Source of the DNA: an uncultured bacterium
Lineage (GTDB): Bacteria > Desulfobacterota > Desulfovibrionia > Desulfovibrionales > Desulfovibrionaceae
Direction of reading: 5' to 3'
Assembly: GCA_905214305.1 (NCBI GenBank)
Contig: CAJMLK010000021.1
Span: 1 to 43,347 of the forward strand
DNA: 43,347 bases
Part shown: in pieces, positions 1 through 7,947 of the stretch
How positions within the stretch are numbered: position 1 is the first letter of the stretch
Layout of the letters: every line of letters begins with the position of its first letter
Notes under the pieces: model-generated
What the model was told of the DNA's origin: nothing
Database searches by the model: none
Seen by the model: only the letters and a program-made list of their open reading frames with translations
Made by a program: the position numbers and the translations under genes

Positions 1-68
1 GGTTAAGCATCGAAGCGATGCGTGGCTTAAACTTTGAGAATGTACATTCTCAAAGCTAATCTGCTCTG
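1..68 (+). repeat. Dispersed palindromic repeat, copy A (left part cut by window edge)
   Basis: Positions 32-55 are a perfect 24-bp palindrome with arms CTTTGAGAATGT and ACATTCTCAAAG. The preceding 17 bases (GGTTAAGCATCGAAGCG) recur in the minus-strand copy at 14085-14232. This is the 3' part of a roughly 150-bp intergenic repeat found several times in the first 14.2 kb. Its function is not known from the sequence. Confidence 0.75.
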
Positions 69-165
69 GGGAAACGCTGATCTATCCCGTCTGGCGGCGT
101 TGCTTCACTTTTTTAGAAACAGTCGAGGACTGTAACACGGCCCGTGCGGCCGTGCCTGGAGAGTC

Positions 166-651
166 ATGATGTACCCGCGTTTTGTTTTTTGTCTGCTGGC
201 TTTGTGCCTGACCGTTTTTGCTGCTCCTGCTGCCGCCAAAACCTACGATCTGGCCTTCATAAGCGCCGACATTCCCGATGCCTGCCATTTTATGACGCGC
301 GACGGGGCTGTTTTTGTGGTGGACGATGAAGACCACTTTTTCACCCTCAACATTGCCGAGCGTGACAAGAGCCTGAGCCTTGAGGAATATGCGCAAAAAC
401 TCTCCCGCTCCATCAACGGCGGGCCTGTGAGCAGGGCGGGCGAAGACGCCTGGACGTTTCTGGTCAAGGTGGCCGTGGTTCCCTTTAACGTGCTCGTCAT
501 GGCAAATGACGAAAACGTGGCGGAGCTTTTTACCGACCAGAACCGGGCGGAATGGCCCAAAGACATAAAGAGCGCCCTTGAGTCCATCAAGGGAAAAACC
601 CCGGCGCTGGACAGCCTGCTCCAAAAGCTCCTTGCGCCGCGCCAGCCGTAA
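166..651 (+). CDS. Small exported protein of unknown function (first of a tandem pair)
   Basis: 161 aa. The N-terminus is a signal peptide: a hydrophobic stretch (residues about 6-21) ending in AAPAAA before KTYD, so cleavage near residue 25 is likely and the mature protein should be periplasmic. It is homologous to the next gene: same length, the same layout of signal peptide then short beta-rich core, a shared EWP element about 35 residues before the end, and the shared tail D(S)IKG...LLQK. Start: ATG at 166 or 169, preceded by GGAG; 169 has the better spacing. I do not recognise the family. No cysteine or metal motif stands out in the mature part. Confidence 0.8.
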   Translation: MMYPRFVFCLLALCLTVFAAPAAAKTYDLAFISADIPDACHFMTRDGAVFVVDDEDHFFTLNIAERDKSLSLEEYAQKLSRSINGGPVSRAGEDAWTFLVKVAVVPFNVLVMANDENVAELFTDQNRAEWPKDIKSALESIKGKTPALDSLLQKLLAPRQP

Positions 652-744
652 AAATTCTCCGGCAGTGGCCCTACTTTTTTATGGACAAACAGACAGGCCC
701 GTGAGAATTTCTCACGCATCGAGGATCACACACAGGAGATCACC

Positions 745-1230
745 ATGTTGAACAGATTTTTCCTGCTTCCCCTCTTCTGCCTGTCGCTTCTGGCCCTGTC
801 ATGCCCTGCTCTGGCCAAGGAGATGAAGTTTGCCCACTTCAGCATGGACGTGCCCGCCGCATGTACCGTGCAGGAGCGTGAGGGCAAGGTCACGGTCAGG
901 GCCACGCCGGAAATTTTCTTTACCATCGCCGTCTTTACCAAAGGCGAGGCCGGGAACCTTTCTGACAGGGACTTTGCCGCCAAACTCGCGCAACAGCTCA
1001 AGGGCTCGGCTCCCGTAGCCACCGAAGACGGCGGCTGGAGCTTCACCACCAGGGCAGGAGCCGTTGCGGCCAATGTGGATGTGGTCGGCGATGCCGATTA
1101 CGTCATGATGTTCATGAGCGACGCCGGGGACAAGGAATGGCCCGAAGCGCTTCAGGCTGCCTATGATTCCATCAAGGGCAACAACGCCAAGGTTGACGAT
1201 TTCTTGCAAAAAACCCTGTTTGCGGAATAA
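745..1230 (+). CDS. Small exported protein of unknown function (second of a tandem pair)
   Basis: 161 aa, a paralogue of the gene at 166-651. The signal peptide (hydrophobic core about residues 5-20, ending SCPALA) precedes KEMKFAHFSMDVP, which matches the paralogue's KTYDLAFISADIP. AGGAG lies 7-8 bases before the ATG. The C-terminus (EWPEALQAAYDSIKG...FLQK) again parallels its neighbour. The 93-bp gap to the first gene shows no terminator, while a strong hairpin terminator follows this gene, so the pair is probably one transcript. Tandem duplication is the simplest origin. Function unknown. Confidence 0.8.
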   Translation: MLNRFFLLPLFCLSLLALSCPALAKEMKFAHFSMDVPAACTVQEREGKVTVRATPEIFFTIAVFTKGEAGNLSDRDFAAKLAQQLKGSAPVATEDGGWSFTTRAGAVAANVDVVGDADYVMMFMSDAGDKEWPEALQAAYDSIKGNNAKVDDFLQKTLFAE

Positions 1231-1285
1231 AATCAAGGCATGTTCGGCTGCCGCCCTGCAAGGCGGCACAAAAGCGGATACTTTG

Positions 1286-1315
1286 GCCCGGCCTGAAAAG
1301 GCCGGGCATATTTTT
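1286..1315 (+). terminator. Rho-independent terminator after the tandem exported-protein pair
   Basis: A 9-bp perfect GC stem (GCCCGGCCT / AGGCCGGGC) with a GAAA loop is followed by ATATTTTT. It sits 55 bp after the stop of the second paralogue. Confidence 0.85.
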
Positions 1316-1500
1316 AGAGCAACTTTTCTTTGAAATTGCTCTGGCGGATGCGGGAGCAGACGCCCGCCGCAAAGGCGCAGGCGCCGTTTATCGGCGCGGT
1401 TAAACGCCGGAGCAGACGTCTTGGAAGCATTGAGAGCAGGTATTTTCAAGGCGAAAAGGCCATAGAGCGCTTTAACTTTGAAAAATCCAAATGTTCTAGA
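1316..1500 (+). repeat. Dispersed palindromic repeat, copy B
   Basis: This stretch resembles the reverse complement of 6435-6575 over about 130 bp. Both start AGAGCA...CTTTGAAA...GCTCTGGCGGATGCGG, continue GAGCAGA-GCCCGCCG and GGCGCAGGCGC, and end near a GGAAGCA element. Copies at 7452 and 14232 (minus) share the same plan with more changes. It contains no gene. Confidence 0.75.
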
Positions 1501-1625
1501 GCAGTTAACACTTGAAATGCTCGCTTACGGCAGGCAAAAGCCTGCCTTCTCGCATTTCGTGGCAAGGATTTTCAAGAAAATCCTTGCAGAGCAGTTAACT
1601 CATTTCATTCGTAAACTGCTTTAAC
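1501..1625. repeat. Cluster of short hairpins attached to repeat copy B
   Basis: Two perfect hairpins follow each other: GGCAGGC-AAAA-GCCTGCC and GCAAGGATTTTC-AA-GAAAATCCTTGC. They are flanked by two copies of GAGCAGTTAAC (about 1499 and 1590). The layout resembles the hairpin chain at 7776-7914. No gene is visible. Confidence 0.6.
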
Positions 1626-1705
1626 GCCGCACGTGCGCGCTGTGCGCTGCAACATGGCGCGGATTCTGTTGGAAATCAGATGTTTCGGCGGAATGACAAT
1701 GCGGA

Positions 1706-1745
1706 ATGACAATTTTGAAAATGCACATGTTCAAAGTTGATCCGC
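1706..1745. repeat. Decayed fragment of the dispersed palindromic repeat
   Basis: TTTTGAAAATGCACATGTTCAAAG resembles the CTTTGAGAATGT/ACATTCTCAAAG palindrome of the family with several changes. It is followed by TTGATCCGCTT, as other copies are followed by CTGATTTGCTC. Confidence 0.45.
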
Positions 1746-1780
1746 TTCAGGTTCGCCTTGCGCAAGGCTCTGCCAAGGGC

Positions 1781-1850
1781 CTTTACCCAAGCGTCTTTAC
1801 CCAAGCGTCTTTTCCAAAGCGTCTTTTCCAAAGCGTCTTTGCCAAAGCGT
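1781..1850. repeat. Five tandem 14-bp repeats
   Basis: Five consecutive 14-base units of the form CTTTNCCNAAGCGT (two CTTTACCCAAGCGT, two CTTTTCCAAAGCGT, one CTTTGCCAAAGCGT), followed by the start of a sixth. The unit length is not a multiple of three and no convincing gene covers it, so this is a non-coding minisatellite 70 bp downstream of the diguanylate cyclase stop. Confidence 0.9.
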
Positions 1851-1919
1851 CTTTTCTGGCCGGAATCCGGCCCGGCAGGGGCGCGTGACGTCTGCGCCGG
1901 TCACGCGGCATGCGGCGCG

Positions 1920-2873
1920 TCAACGGCTGACAGACCCGGCATTTCCTGCAATGATGGGACTGCGCCGCGCCACCCAAACCCGGTTGCGGCCTGCGCGCTT
2001 GGCCCCATAGAGGGCCTTGTCTGCCCGGTACAGAACCCGCAGGGCGTCTTCGTGCATTTCGTATTCGCTACAGCCAAGGCTGACGGTCACGGTCTGGCCG
2101 TCAGGCCCGCGAATGGCGCTGGAAACAGCCTTGCGAATTCTTTCCGCGGCCTGTTCGGCCTGTTCCAGAAGGCTGCCGGGCATCAGCACCACAAATTCCT
2201 CACCGCCGTAGCGACACACCGTGTCCATCTCGCGCATGCAGCCCCGGACAACCTGCGCCACTTCCTTGAGCACACTGTCGCCCACAAGGTGGCCGAAGCT
2301 GTCGTTGATCTGCTTGAAATGGTCCACATCCATCATGATGCAGCAAAAAAGCTTTTTTTCCAGCCGGGTGTATTTTTCCAGCACCATATCAAGGTATTTG
2401 CGGGTATGCAGGCCGGTCAGCGCGTCTGTCAGGCTGCTTTCATCCGCCTGCCTGACCCTGTTGATCATGCAATCCAGCTGGCTGCGCAATGCGCCGATGG
2501 TGTGGCTTTGTTCCGCTATATCCACAATAACGCCCAAAAGACCGCGCATGCCGCTGTCGTCCTTAAAGCCGCTGCTCCAGTAAAGACAGGTGTGCTCATT
2601 GCCGTCAGCAAACGTATAGTTGACCACATGGTGGCTCACCTCTTGCTGAAGAACCATCTCGCCGTCTTCTGCCTGATACCTTTCCCGGTCTTCTTTGGGC
2701 AGGTACTCAAGATCGAGAACAGTTTTTCCCAGCACGTTCTTTCTGTCCACGCCGAACATTTTTTCATACGCCCTGTTAATGAACGTGAAACGCAGGTCGG
2801 CATCTTTGATAAAGACGGCATTGGGCAGAACGTCCATAACGGTCATCAATGTGGCAAGGCTGAGGCTGCTCAT
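1920..2873 (-). CDS. PAS-GGDEF diguanylate cyclase
   Basis: 317 aa, predicted to make cyclic di-GMP from two GTP. An N-terminal PAS domain (about residues 10-120: VLPNAVFIKDADLRFTFIN, later GLLGVIVDI) is followed by a short helical linker and a GGDEF domain (about 145-305). The active-site loop is GGEEF at residues 223-227. An RxxD (REMD, 214-217) sits exactly five residues before it, so the product-inhibition I-site is intact. DALTGLHTR marks the domain start. No membrane segment or signal peptide, so it is cytoplasmic with the PAS domain as likely sensor. The frame can be read upstream from a TTG at 2909, but the ATG at 2873 fits the PAS start better; its ribosome site is weak. It stands alone on the minus strand. 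Confidence 0.92.
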   Translation of the reverse strand: MSSLSLATLMTVMDVLPNAVFIKDADLRFTFINRAYEKMFGVDRKNVLGKTVLDLEYLPKEDRERYQAEDGEMVLQQEVSHHVVNYTFADGNEHTCLYWSSGFKDDSGMRGLLGVIVDIAEQSHTIGALRSQLDCMINRVRQADESSLTDALTGLHTRKYLDMVLEKYTRLEKKLFCCIMMDVDHFKQINDSFGHLVGDSVLKEVAQVVRGCMREMDTVCRYGGEEFVVLMPGSLLEQAEQAAERIRKAVSSAIRGPDGQTVTVSLGCSEYEMHEDALRVLYRADKALYGAKRAGRNRVWVARRSPIIAGNAGSVSR

Positions 2874-3083
2874 AATTTTACACGGCCCATCATGCGCGGT
2901 GTGGCCCAAAGGCCCGCGACCGCAGCAATGGCGTTAACAGGTGATAAGAACCAGCATGTGGTTTTCACAGACTGTAAACGACATGCCTTCAGCTTTCCAC
3001 TGCAAAAAAACCGCCGGACCGGATGCCGCGCGGGACAAAGTTCTGGCGCGCCCGGCACACGGGCCTGGGGCATGCGCCAATAT

Positions 3084-3111
3084 AAAAGGCGCTCCCGTGG
3101 GAGCGCCTTTT
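3084..3111 (-). terminator. Terminator of rpsA
   Basis: A 12-bp perfect stem (AAAAGGCGCTCC / GGAGCGCCTTTT) with loop CGTG lies 19 bp after the rpsA stop. On the minus strand it ends in TTTT and could work in both directions. Confidence 0.85.
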
Positions 3112-3129
3112 ATTATCTGCAAACAGCGG

Positions 3130-4842
3130 CTAGCTGTTTTCGCTTTCTTCAAACTTCTGCTTGAGCAGATCGCCCAGGCTCTGGCCGGATTCCTGCGGCC
3201 CGGAATGGAATTCCTTGGGCTTGCGGCGGTCTTCCACTTCCTGAATCTGCTTGATGGACAGGCCCAGGCGGCGCTCTTCAGCGCTGACATGAATGACCTT
3301 GGCCTGAATTTCCTGGCCTTCCTTGTAGATTTCAGCCGGGGTCTTGACCTTCTTGCTGGACAGTTCGGAAACGTGCACCAGCCCTTCAATGCCTTCTTCC
3401 ACTTCAACGAAGAGGCCGAAGTCGGTGATGTTGGTCACGATGCCCTTGACGGTGCAACCCACGGGGTAGGTGGTGGGCACATGGCCCCACGGATCGTCCA
3501 CCAGCTGCTTGACGCCCAGGGTGAACTTTTCGTTCTCCTGATCAACGGTCAGTACCTTGGCCTGCACGGTATCGCCCACCTTGTACATTTCGTTGGGGTG
3601 GCGCACCTTCTTGGTCCAGGAGATGTCAGACACGTGAATGAGGCCGTCAATGCCGTCTTCAATGCCGATGAACATGCCGAATTCGGTGATGTTCTTGATG
3701 ACACCTTCAAGGATGGTTCCTTCAGGATACTTTTCAGCAACCAGTTCCCAGGGGTTGGGACGAACCTGCTTCATGCCGAGGCTGATGCGCTTCTTTTCGC
3801 CGTCCACGCCCAGAATGACCACTTCGACTTCGTCGCCGGTGTGAACCATCTGGGAAGGATGACGCAGCTTGCGCGTCCACGACATTTCAGAGATGTGCAC
3901 AAGCCCTTCCACACCGGGTTCCAGTTCCACAAACGCGCCGTAGTCCACCAGATTGGTGACCTTGCCGGAGCACTTGGCCCCTTCGGGGAAGCGGGCGGAA
4001 ATGTCCTGCCACGGATCGGGCACGAGCTGCTTGAGACCCAGCGAAACCTTGTTGTTGTCGCGGTCAAAGGAAAGAACCTTGAGGGTCAGCTCCTGACCGA
4101 TGGTGATCATTTCCTTGGGATGGCGGATGCGCTTCCAGCTCATGTCGGTGATGTGCAGAAGCCCGTCAAGGCCGCCCAGGTCAACAAACACACCGTATTC
4201 GGTGATGTTTTTGGCCTTGCCTTCCACGGTCTGACCCTCTTCAAGGGTGCGCAGCAGATCCTGACGCTTGGAATCGCGCTCTTCTTCAAGCAGCACGCGG
4301 CGAGAAACGATAACGTTGCTGCGGCGGCGGTTGATCTTGAGCACGCGGAACTCGAACTCCTGATTGACCAGGGCGTCCATGTCCGGCACGGGGCGCAGGT
4401 CCACATGGGAACCGGGCAAAAAGGCCTCTACTCCGCCGATGTCCACAGTGTAGCCGCCCTTGATGCGACGCACAATGTGGCCCGTGATGACCCTGTTGTT
4501 TTCCTGCACGTCTTCGAGCTGGTCGAAAACCTGCATGCGTTTGGCCTTTTCAAAAGAAAGGGTGATGGTTCCGTCGTTTTCGTTCTTGCGAACAACGTAC
4601 ACGTCCACCTTGTCGCCCACGGCAACGCCGATGTTACCGGCAGCATCGCGAAATTCGGCCGTGGGAATCTGACCCTCGGACTTGAAGTTCACGTCCACCA
4701 GCACATTGTCGTCATCCACACGGACGATTTCGCCCTTGGTGATAGAGCCTTCTTCAAGGTCGCCAAAATCGGAAGTGAGGTAGTTTTCGAGGGCACTCTC
4801 GAAATTCATTTCGGTTTCGTGCCCGGTTTCCAAACCTGCCAT
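3130..4842 (-). CDS. rpsA: 30S ribosomal protein S1
   Basis: 570 aa, the six-domain S1 protein that helps the 30S subunit bind mRNA. S1 (OB-fold) repeats follow each other through the protein. Typical signatures recur: G-x-V-x-x-I-x-x-(Y/F)-G-x-F-V-x-(L/V)-...-G-L-(V/L)-H-(I/V)-S-(D/E)-(M/L/I)-S, visible as EYGVFVDLGGLDGLLHITDMS, DYGAFVELEPGVEGLVHIS, EFGMFIGIEDGIDGLIHVS and DFGLFVEVEEGIEGLVHVS. Each is followed by W(T/K)...(R/K)HP...M. The first two repeats diverge, as usual. Start: the ATG at 4842 has GGAGG 8 bases upstream; the frame is open to 5061 but that part looks non-coding. A terminator follows. Confidence 0.97.
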   Translation of the reverse strand: MAGLETGHETEMNFESALENYLTSDFGDLEEGSITKGEIVRVDDDNVLVDVNFKSEGQIPTAEFRDAAGNIGVAVGDKVDVYVVRKNENDGTITLSFEKAKRMQVFDQLEDVQENNRVITGHIVRRIKGGYTVDIGGVEAFLPGSHVDLRPVPDMDALVNQEFEFRVLKINRRRSNVIVSRRVLLEEERDSKRQDLLRTLEEGQTVEGKAKNITEYGVFVDLGGLDGLLHITDMSWKRIRHPKEMITIGQELTLKVLSFDRDNNKVSLGLKQLVPDPWQDISARFPEGAKCSGKVTNLVDYGAFVELEPGVEGLVHISEMSWTRKLRHPSQMVHTGDEVEVVILGVDGEKKRISLGMKQVRPNPWELVAEKYPEGTILEGVIKNITEFGMFIGIEDGIDGLIHVSDISWTKKVRHPNEMYKVGDTVQAKVLTVDQENEKFTLGVKQLVDDPWGHVPTTYPVGCTVKGIVTNITDFGLFVEVEEGIEGLVHVSELSSKKVKTPAEIYKEGQEIQAKVIHVSAEERRLGLSIKQIQEVEDRRKPKEFHSGPQESGQSLGDLLKQKFEESENS

Positions 4843-5261
4843 ATGTCCAGCCTCCAAACATGATTTCCCTAATACAAGGGAGGCCGCATAAGTACCAGAA
4901 TTTTGCCGAAAGAACAAGGAAAAATCCGCCAAAAATGGCCTCCGGAGCCGAAAACCGGTTCCGAACTCCCTGTATCTCCCCGGTTGGCGCAAGCCATCGC
5001 CTGCCTTGACATTTACCGCGCCCTGTTGTCCTCTGTCGTTTTGGCGGGGAATTTCGTGCAAATCGAAAACAGTCGCGCTGCGGTAAGAGGGGACAACGCT
5101 TCTTCATGCTGCTTTGAAAAGCGGCATGCGACAGCCAATCGCACATGCGGTGAAGGCGAAGCCAAGGCGCGGGCCATGCGGCCCCACAACCCTCAAGTCC
5201 GAATATCCGCCGGGGCCGAGGCCCTTTGCGAACCTTTCAACGCGAAATTGAGGAGGTTGCC
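4843..5261. other. 419-bp intergenic region between divergent rpsA and cbiK
   Basis: It must hold the promoters of both divergent genes. I could not place a convincing promoter and saw no riboswitch core; the conserved cobalamin riboswitch boxes were looked for because of cbiK and not found. Confidence 0.5.
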
Positions 5262-6176
5262 ATGCCGCGTACTCTGTCACACCACGGGCTTCGCCCACTG
5301 CTTTTCGTTCTGCTGCTTCTCGCGGGCCTTTGCCTGCAAGGCACAAGCCATGCCGCCGATACCCCCAAAGAAGGCATACTGCTGGTAGCCTTTGGAACCA
5401 GCGTTCCCGAAGGCATGCCCGCCTTCAAGGCCGTGGATGCGGAATTTAAAAAAGCCTTTCCCGATTCTCCCGTGGTGTGGGCCTACACCTCGCAGATCAT
5501 TCGTAAAAAACTGGCCGAACAGGGTCAGCCCGTGGGGGGCATCAGCGACGGCATGGCCGAGCTTGCCAAAGACGGCGTAAAGGTCGTGCGCGTGCAGTCG
5601 CTGCATGTGCTGGGCGGCGAAGAATTTTCTGCTCTTGAGCGGGCTGTGCTGCTTGACGTAAGCAAGCACCCCGGCCGCTTTGACGCGGTTTTCCTGGGCC
5701 GCCCCCTGCTTGAGTCCAAGGGCGACGCGCAGGAACTGGCCGCCATCCTGCTGGCAGACACCAAAAAGGCACGCGGCAAAAACGCCGCCCTTGTGCTTAT
5801 GGGTCACGGCCAGAGCCACGGCCGCGCCGACCTTGCGTTTGAAGGCGTGCGGGCCGTGTTCAGGGATACGGACAAAAACGTTCACATGGCTACGGTGGAA
5901 GGCGCGCGCACGTTTGAAGACCTGCTCAAGGAACTCAAGGCCGCCAAGGTCAAGCAGGTGGTGCTGGCTCCGCTGATGCTGGTTGCCGGTGACCATGCCC
6001 GCAACGACCTTGCAGGTGACGAGGACGACTCGTGGGCCGCGCAGCTTAAAAAAGCGGGCATCAAGGTTGAGGCCCATCTCAAGGGCATGGGTGAAATGCC
6101 CGGCACGGCCGCCATTTTTGTGCGCCACGCCAAGGAAAGCACCGACGACCTGACCAAGGAACCAAGAAAGCCGTAA
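5262..6176 (+). CDS. cbiK: Periplasmic-type anaerobic cobalt chelatase CbiK
   Basis: 304 aa. CbiK chelatases insert Co2+ into sirohydrochlorin in the anaerobic cobalamin pathway. The start GILLVAFGTSVPEGMPAF and the pieces VVRVQSLHVLGGEEF, LVLMGHGQSHGRADL and LMLVAGDHARNDLAGDEDDSW are typical of the family; the His in MGHG and in GDHARND are the expected metal and catalytic positions. A clear signal peptide (hydrophobic run LLFVLLLLAGLCL, then SHAA) makes it an exported form. Desulfovibrio is known to have both a cytoplasmic and a periplasmic CbiK; the latter's role is debated (haem or metal handling). Start: ATG 5262 with GAGGAGG upstream, not the in-frame ATG at 5226. A terminator follows. 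Confidence 0.92.
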   Translation: MPRTLSHHGLRPLLFVLLLLAGLCLQGTSHAADTPKEGILLVAFGTSVPEGMPAFKAVDAEFKKAFPDSPVVWAYTSQIIRKKLAEQGQPVGGISDGMAELAKDGVKVVRVQSLHVLGGEEFSALERAVLLDVSKHPGRFDAVFLGRPLLESKGDAQELAAILLADTKKARGKNAALVLMGHGQSHGRADLAFEGVRAVFRDTDKNVHMATVEGARTFEDLLKELKAAKVKQVVLAPLMLVAGDHARNDLAGDEDDSWAAQLKKAGIKVEAHLKGMGEMPGTAAIFVRHAKESTDDLTKEPRKP

Positions 6177-6234
6177 ACGCGCGGCACACGCGCCCATCTG
6201 CATGCGCCCACGTGGCGATCAGCGGCGATATCAG

Positions 6235-6275
6235 GCGTGCGGGCCGGGCAATACTCCCGGCACGCACGCTTTTTT
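6235..6275 (+). terminator. Terminator of cbiK
   Basis: A 14-bp stem with one mismatch (GCGTGCGGGCCGGG / CCCGGCACGCACGC) around CAATACT is followed by six T, 59 bp after the cbiK stop. Confidence 0.85.
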
Positions 6276-6434
6276 ATGCATTTTCGCCACAGGCCGGGCC
6301 GGGCGGCCCGCAATGGCGGGCAGAGCCGCAAAACCGGCATATGCGGCAAGGGCCACGGCAATCCTTACTGCCCGATTGTGGGATCTTGGGGTACACAATA
6401 TCTGTTTTTTTGTGTAGCATGCCTTTGAGCATTT

Positions 6435-6575
6435 TCGCATCGAGAATAGCTGTTTTCACTGCTTCCGGAACGCCCGCTGCGGCGTTTGGCCGCGCGGACA
6501 GACTGCGCCTGCGCCTCCACGGCGGGCCTCTGCTCCCGCATCCGCCAGAGCGCTTTCAAAGAGAAACTGCTCTTG
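6435..6575 (-). repeat. Dispersed palindromic repeat, copy D
   Basis: Reverse-complement counterpart of copy B (1316-1450), similar over about 130 bp. The elements CCGCATCCGCCAGAGC and TTTCAAAG...TGCTCT are readily recognised. It lies in the 470-bp space upstream of the regulator gene at 6647, before its ribosome site. The remainder of that space (6276-6434) shows nothing recognisable. Confidence 0.75.
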
Positions 6576-6646
6576 AAATTTCATTCGTAACGTGCCGGGC
6601 GGCCATTGCGGGCGCAGTCCGGCTTCCAGCCGACGGGGGAGGCCCC

Positions 6647-7441
6647 ATGCCCAAGCAAAGTCGCAAGATAGCCCCGCCGCGCGCCGCGGCGCAGCCCCGC
6701 CGCACAGCCAGAAGCGGGCGCGCCCATCCGCAGGAACCGGAAAAGACCGCCTGCCACAAGGCCGAGGCCCAGGCCATCTTTGCCAACGCCAAACGCATGG
6801 CCGCAATGATGGCACGTACCCTTGGCCCCTTTTGCGAGGTGGCCGTGCACGATTTCAGTGATCTCGAGCACTCCATCATCCACATCGAAGGCGCGCTTAC
6901 CGGCCGCAATGTGGGTGCTCCCGCCACCAACATGGTCACCAAGGCATGGCGGCAGGGCGGAGACAAGGTGCAGGACATCATTGCCTATTCCGCCGCAACC
7001 CCCTCCGGGCGGACGCTCAAGTCCTCCATCAGCTTTCTGCGCAACAGCGAGGAGCAGGTGATCGGCGCGGTATGCATGCACTTTGACCTTACAGACCTGG
7101 AGCGCTTTCAGGGGGTTCTGCATGCCCTGCTGCGCTTTGAAAGCGCCCCCGGCAAGGAAATGAGCGAAGCGTTCCCCTCCTGCCTCGGTGAAACCAGCGA
7201 TGCCATCATTGAAACGGCCATCCGCCGGGCGGGCAAACATCCCGCCACCATGACTCGGGAGGAAAAACTGCATTTTGTGCGGATTATGGACGAAGAAGGG
7301 GCTTTTCTCATCAAGGGCATGGTGCAGTATCTGGCAAAGGCCATGCGCGTTTCCATCTACACCGTGTACAACTACATGCGCCAGATCAAGGAAGACGCCA
7401 GCCGCGAAACACCCGCAAACCGGAAAAACACTGACCAGTAA
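6647..7441 (+). CDS. YheO/DauR-type transcriptional regulator (PAS-like domain plus helix-turn-helix)
   Basis: 264 aa. After a basic, Pro/Arg-rich leader of about 40 residues comes a YheO-type PAS-like domain (about 45-160: FANAKRMAAMMARTLGPFCEVAVHDF, SIIHIEGALTGRNVGAP, AVCMHFDLTDL). A C-terminal HTH of the DauR type follows (about 200-255: REEKLHFVRIMDEEGAF, GMVQYLAKAMRVSIYTVYNYMR). Known family members are cytoplasmic DNA-binding regulators that sense small molecules; the ligand here is unknown. Start chosen at 6647 because GGGGGAGG lies just upstream; the frame is open back to 6212, but that part runs through a dispersed repeat. It stands alone, so its target is not shown by context. Confidence 0.85.
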   Translation: MPKQSRKIAPPRAAAQPRRTARSGRAHPQEPEKTACHKAEAQAIFANAKRMAAMMARTLGPFCEVAVHDFSDLEHSIIHIEGALTGRNVGAPATNMVTKAWRQGGDKVQDIIAYSAATPSGRTLKSSISFLRNSEEQVIGAVCMHFDLTDLERFQGVLHALLRFESAPGKEMSEAFPSCLGETSDAIIETAIRRAGKHPATMTREEKLHFVRIMDEEGAFLIKGMVQYLAKAMRVSIYTVYNYMRQIKEDASRETPANRKNTDQ

Positions 7442-7451
7442 CGGCCCGCTG

Positions 7452-7765
7452 CAATAGAGCAATTTGACTTCGGAGCTGTTCCGGCGGTGGCGTGAGCAGT
7501 CGCCCGCCGAAGATGCACACGCAGTTTCAGCCGTTACGACAAAGGAAGTTGCGGATACTTCAGAAATCGTAACGCAGCTAACTACGCTTGCAGGCAGCAT
7601 ATGCAACGATCGCCTGTTTCCACACAATGGCTGTCGCCATTCGTAGCTCGCAGGCTCGCCAACCACTGCCGCCGAGACAGCAGAGCTATTTTCGTGCGCG
7701 GTCAAGTATCGAAGCGAGCGCGGCTTACACTTTGAGAGCGTACATTCTCAAAGTTTGCCTGCAAT
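7452..7765 (+). repeat. Dispersed palindromic repeat, copy E (long or composite)
   Basis: The left part (ATAGAGCAATTT...GGCGGTGGCGTGAGCAGTCGCCCGC) matches the start of the family. The right part (ATCGAAGCGAGCGCGGCTTACACTTTGAGAGCGTACATTCTCAAAG, about 7709-7757) matches its end. The roughly 150 bp between have no match that I can see, so this may be a copy with an insertion or two partial copies. Confidence 0.65.
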
Positions 7766-7914
7766 AGAGCAGATTAACTTTGAAATGCTTCACATTTCAA
7801 AGTTTTCATTCAGCCGAAAAATGCGATTTTCGGCTGAATCTACGCCACATTGTGGCGCGCTGCACTTTCGTGCAGCGTTAGAGCATTTACACTTTTTCAA
7901 AGTTAAAATGCTCT
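7766..7914. repeat. Chain of five hairpins
   Basis: Successive inverted repeats: 7776-7804 (12-bp perfect stem), 7808-7839 (13-bp stem ATTCAGCCGAAAA), 7843-7857 (CGCCACA/TGTGGCG), 7859-7876 (GCTGCAC-TTTC-GTGCAGC) and 7880-7914 (AGAGCATTT/AAATGCTCT). No gene is visible. It directly follows repeat copy E and the small membrane-protein gene ends 34 bp to the right on the other strand, so it may also terminate that gene. Confidence 0.7.
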
Positions 7915-7947
7915 AGTTGCGGACGTGGCCGGAGTGGTCGCCCTGCC

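Noticed and set aside
1737..3164. 475-codon plus-strand open frame opposite the diguanylate cyclase
   Set aside because: It is antisense to a clear PAS-GGDEF gene, runs through the 14-bp tandem repeats and has no ribosome site or recognisable domain.
2941..4863. 640-codon plus-strand open frame opposite rpsA
   Set aside because: It is the antisense shadow of ribosomal protein S1; its His/Ala/Val-rich composition is typical of such shadows.
4843..5261. Cobalamin riboswitch upstream of cbiK
   Set aside because: Searched by eye because of the gene's role, but the conserved core boxes were not found.
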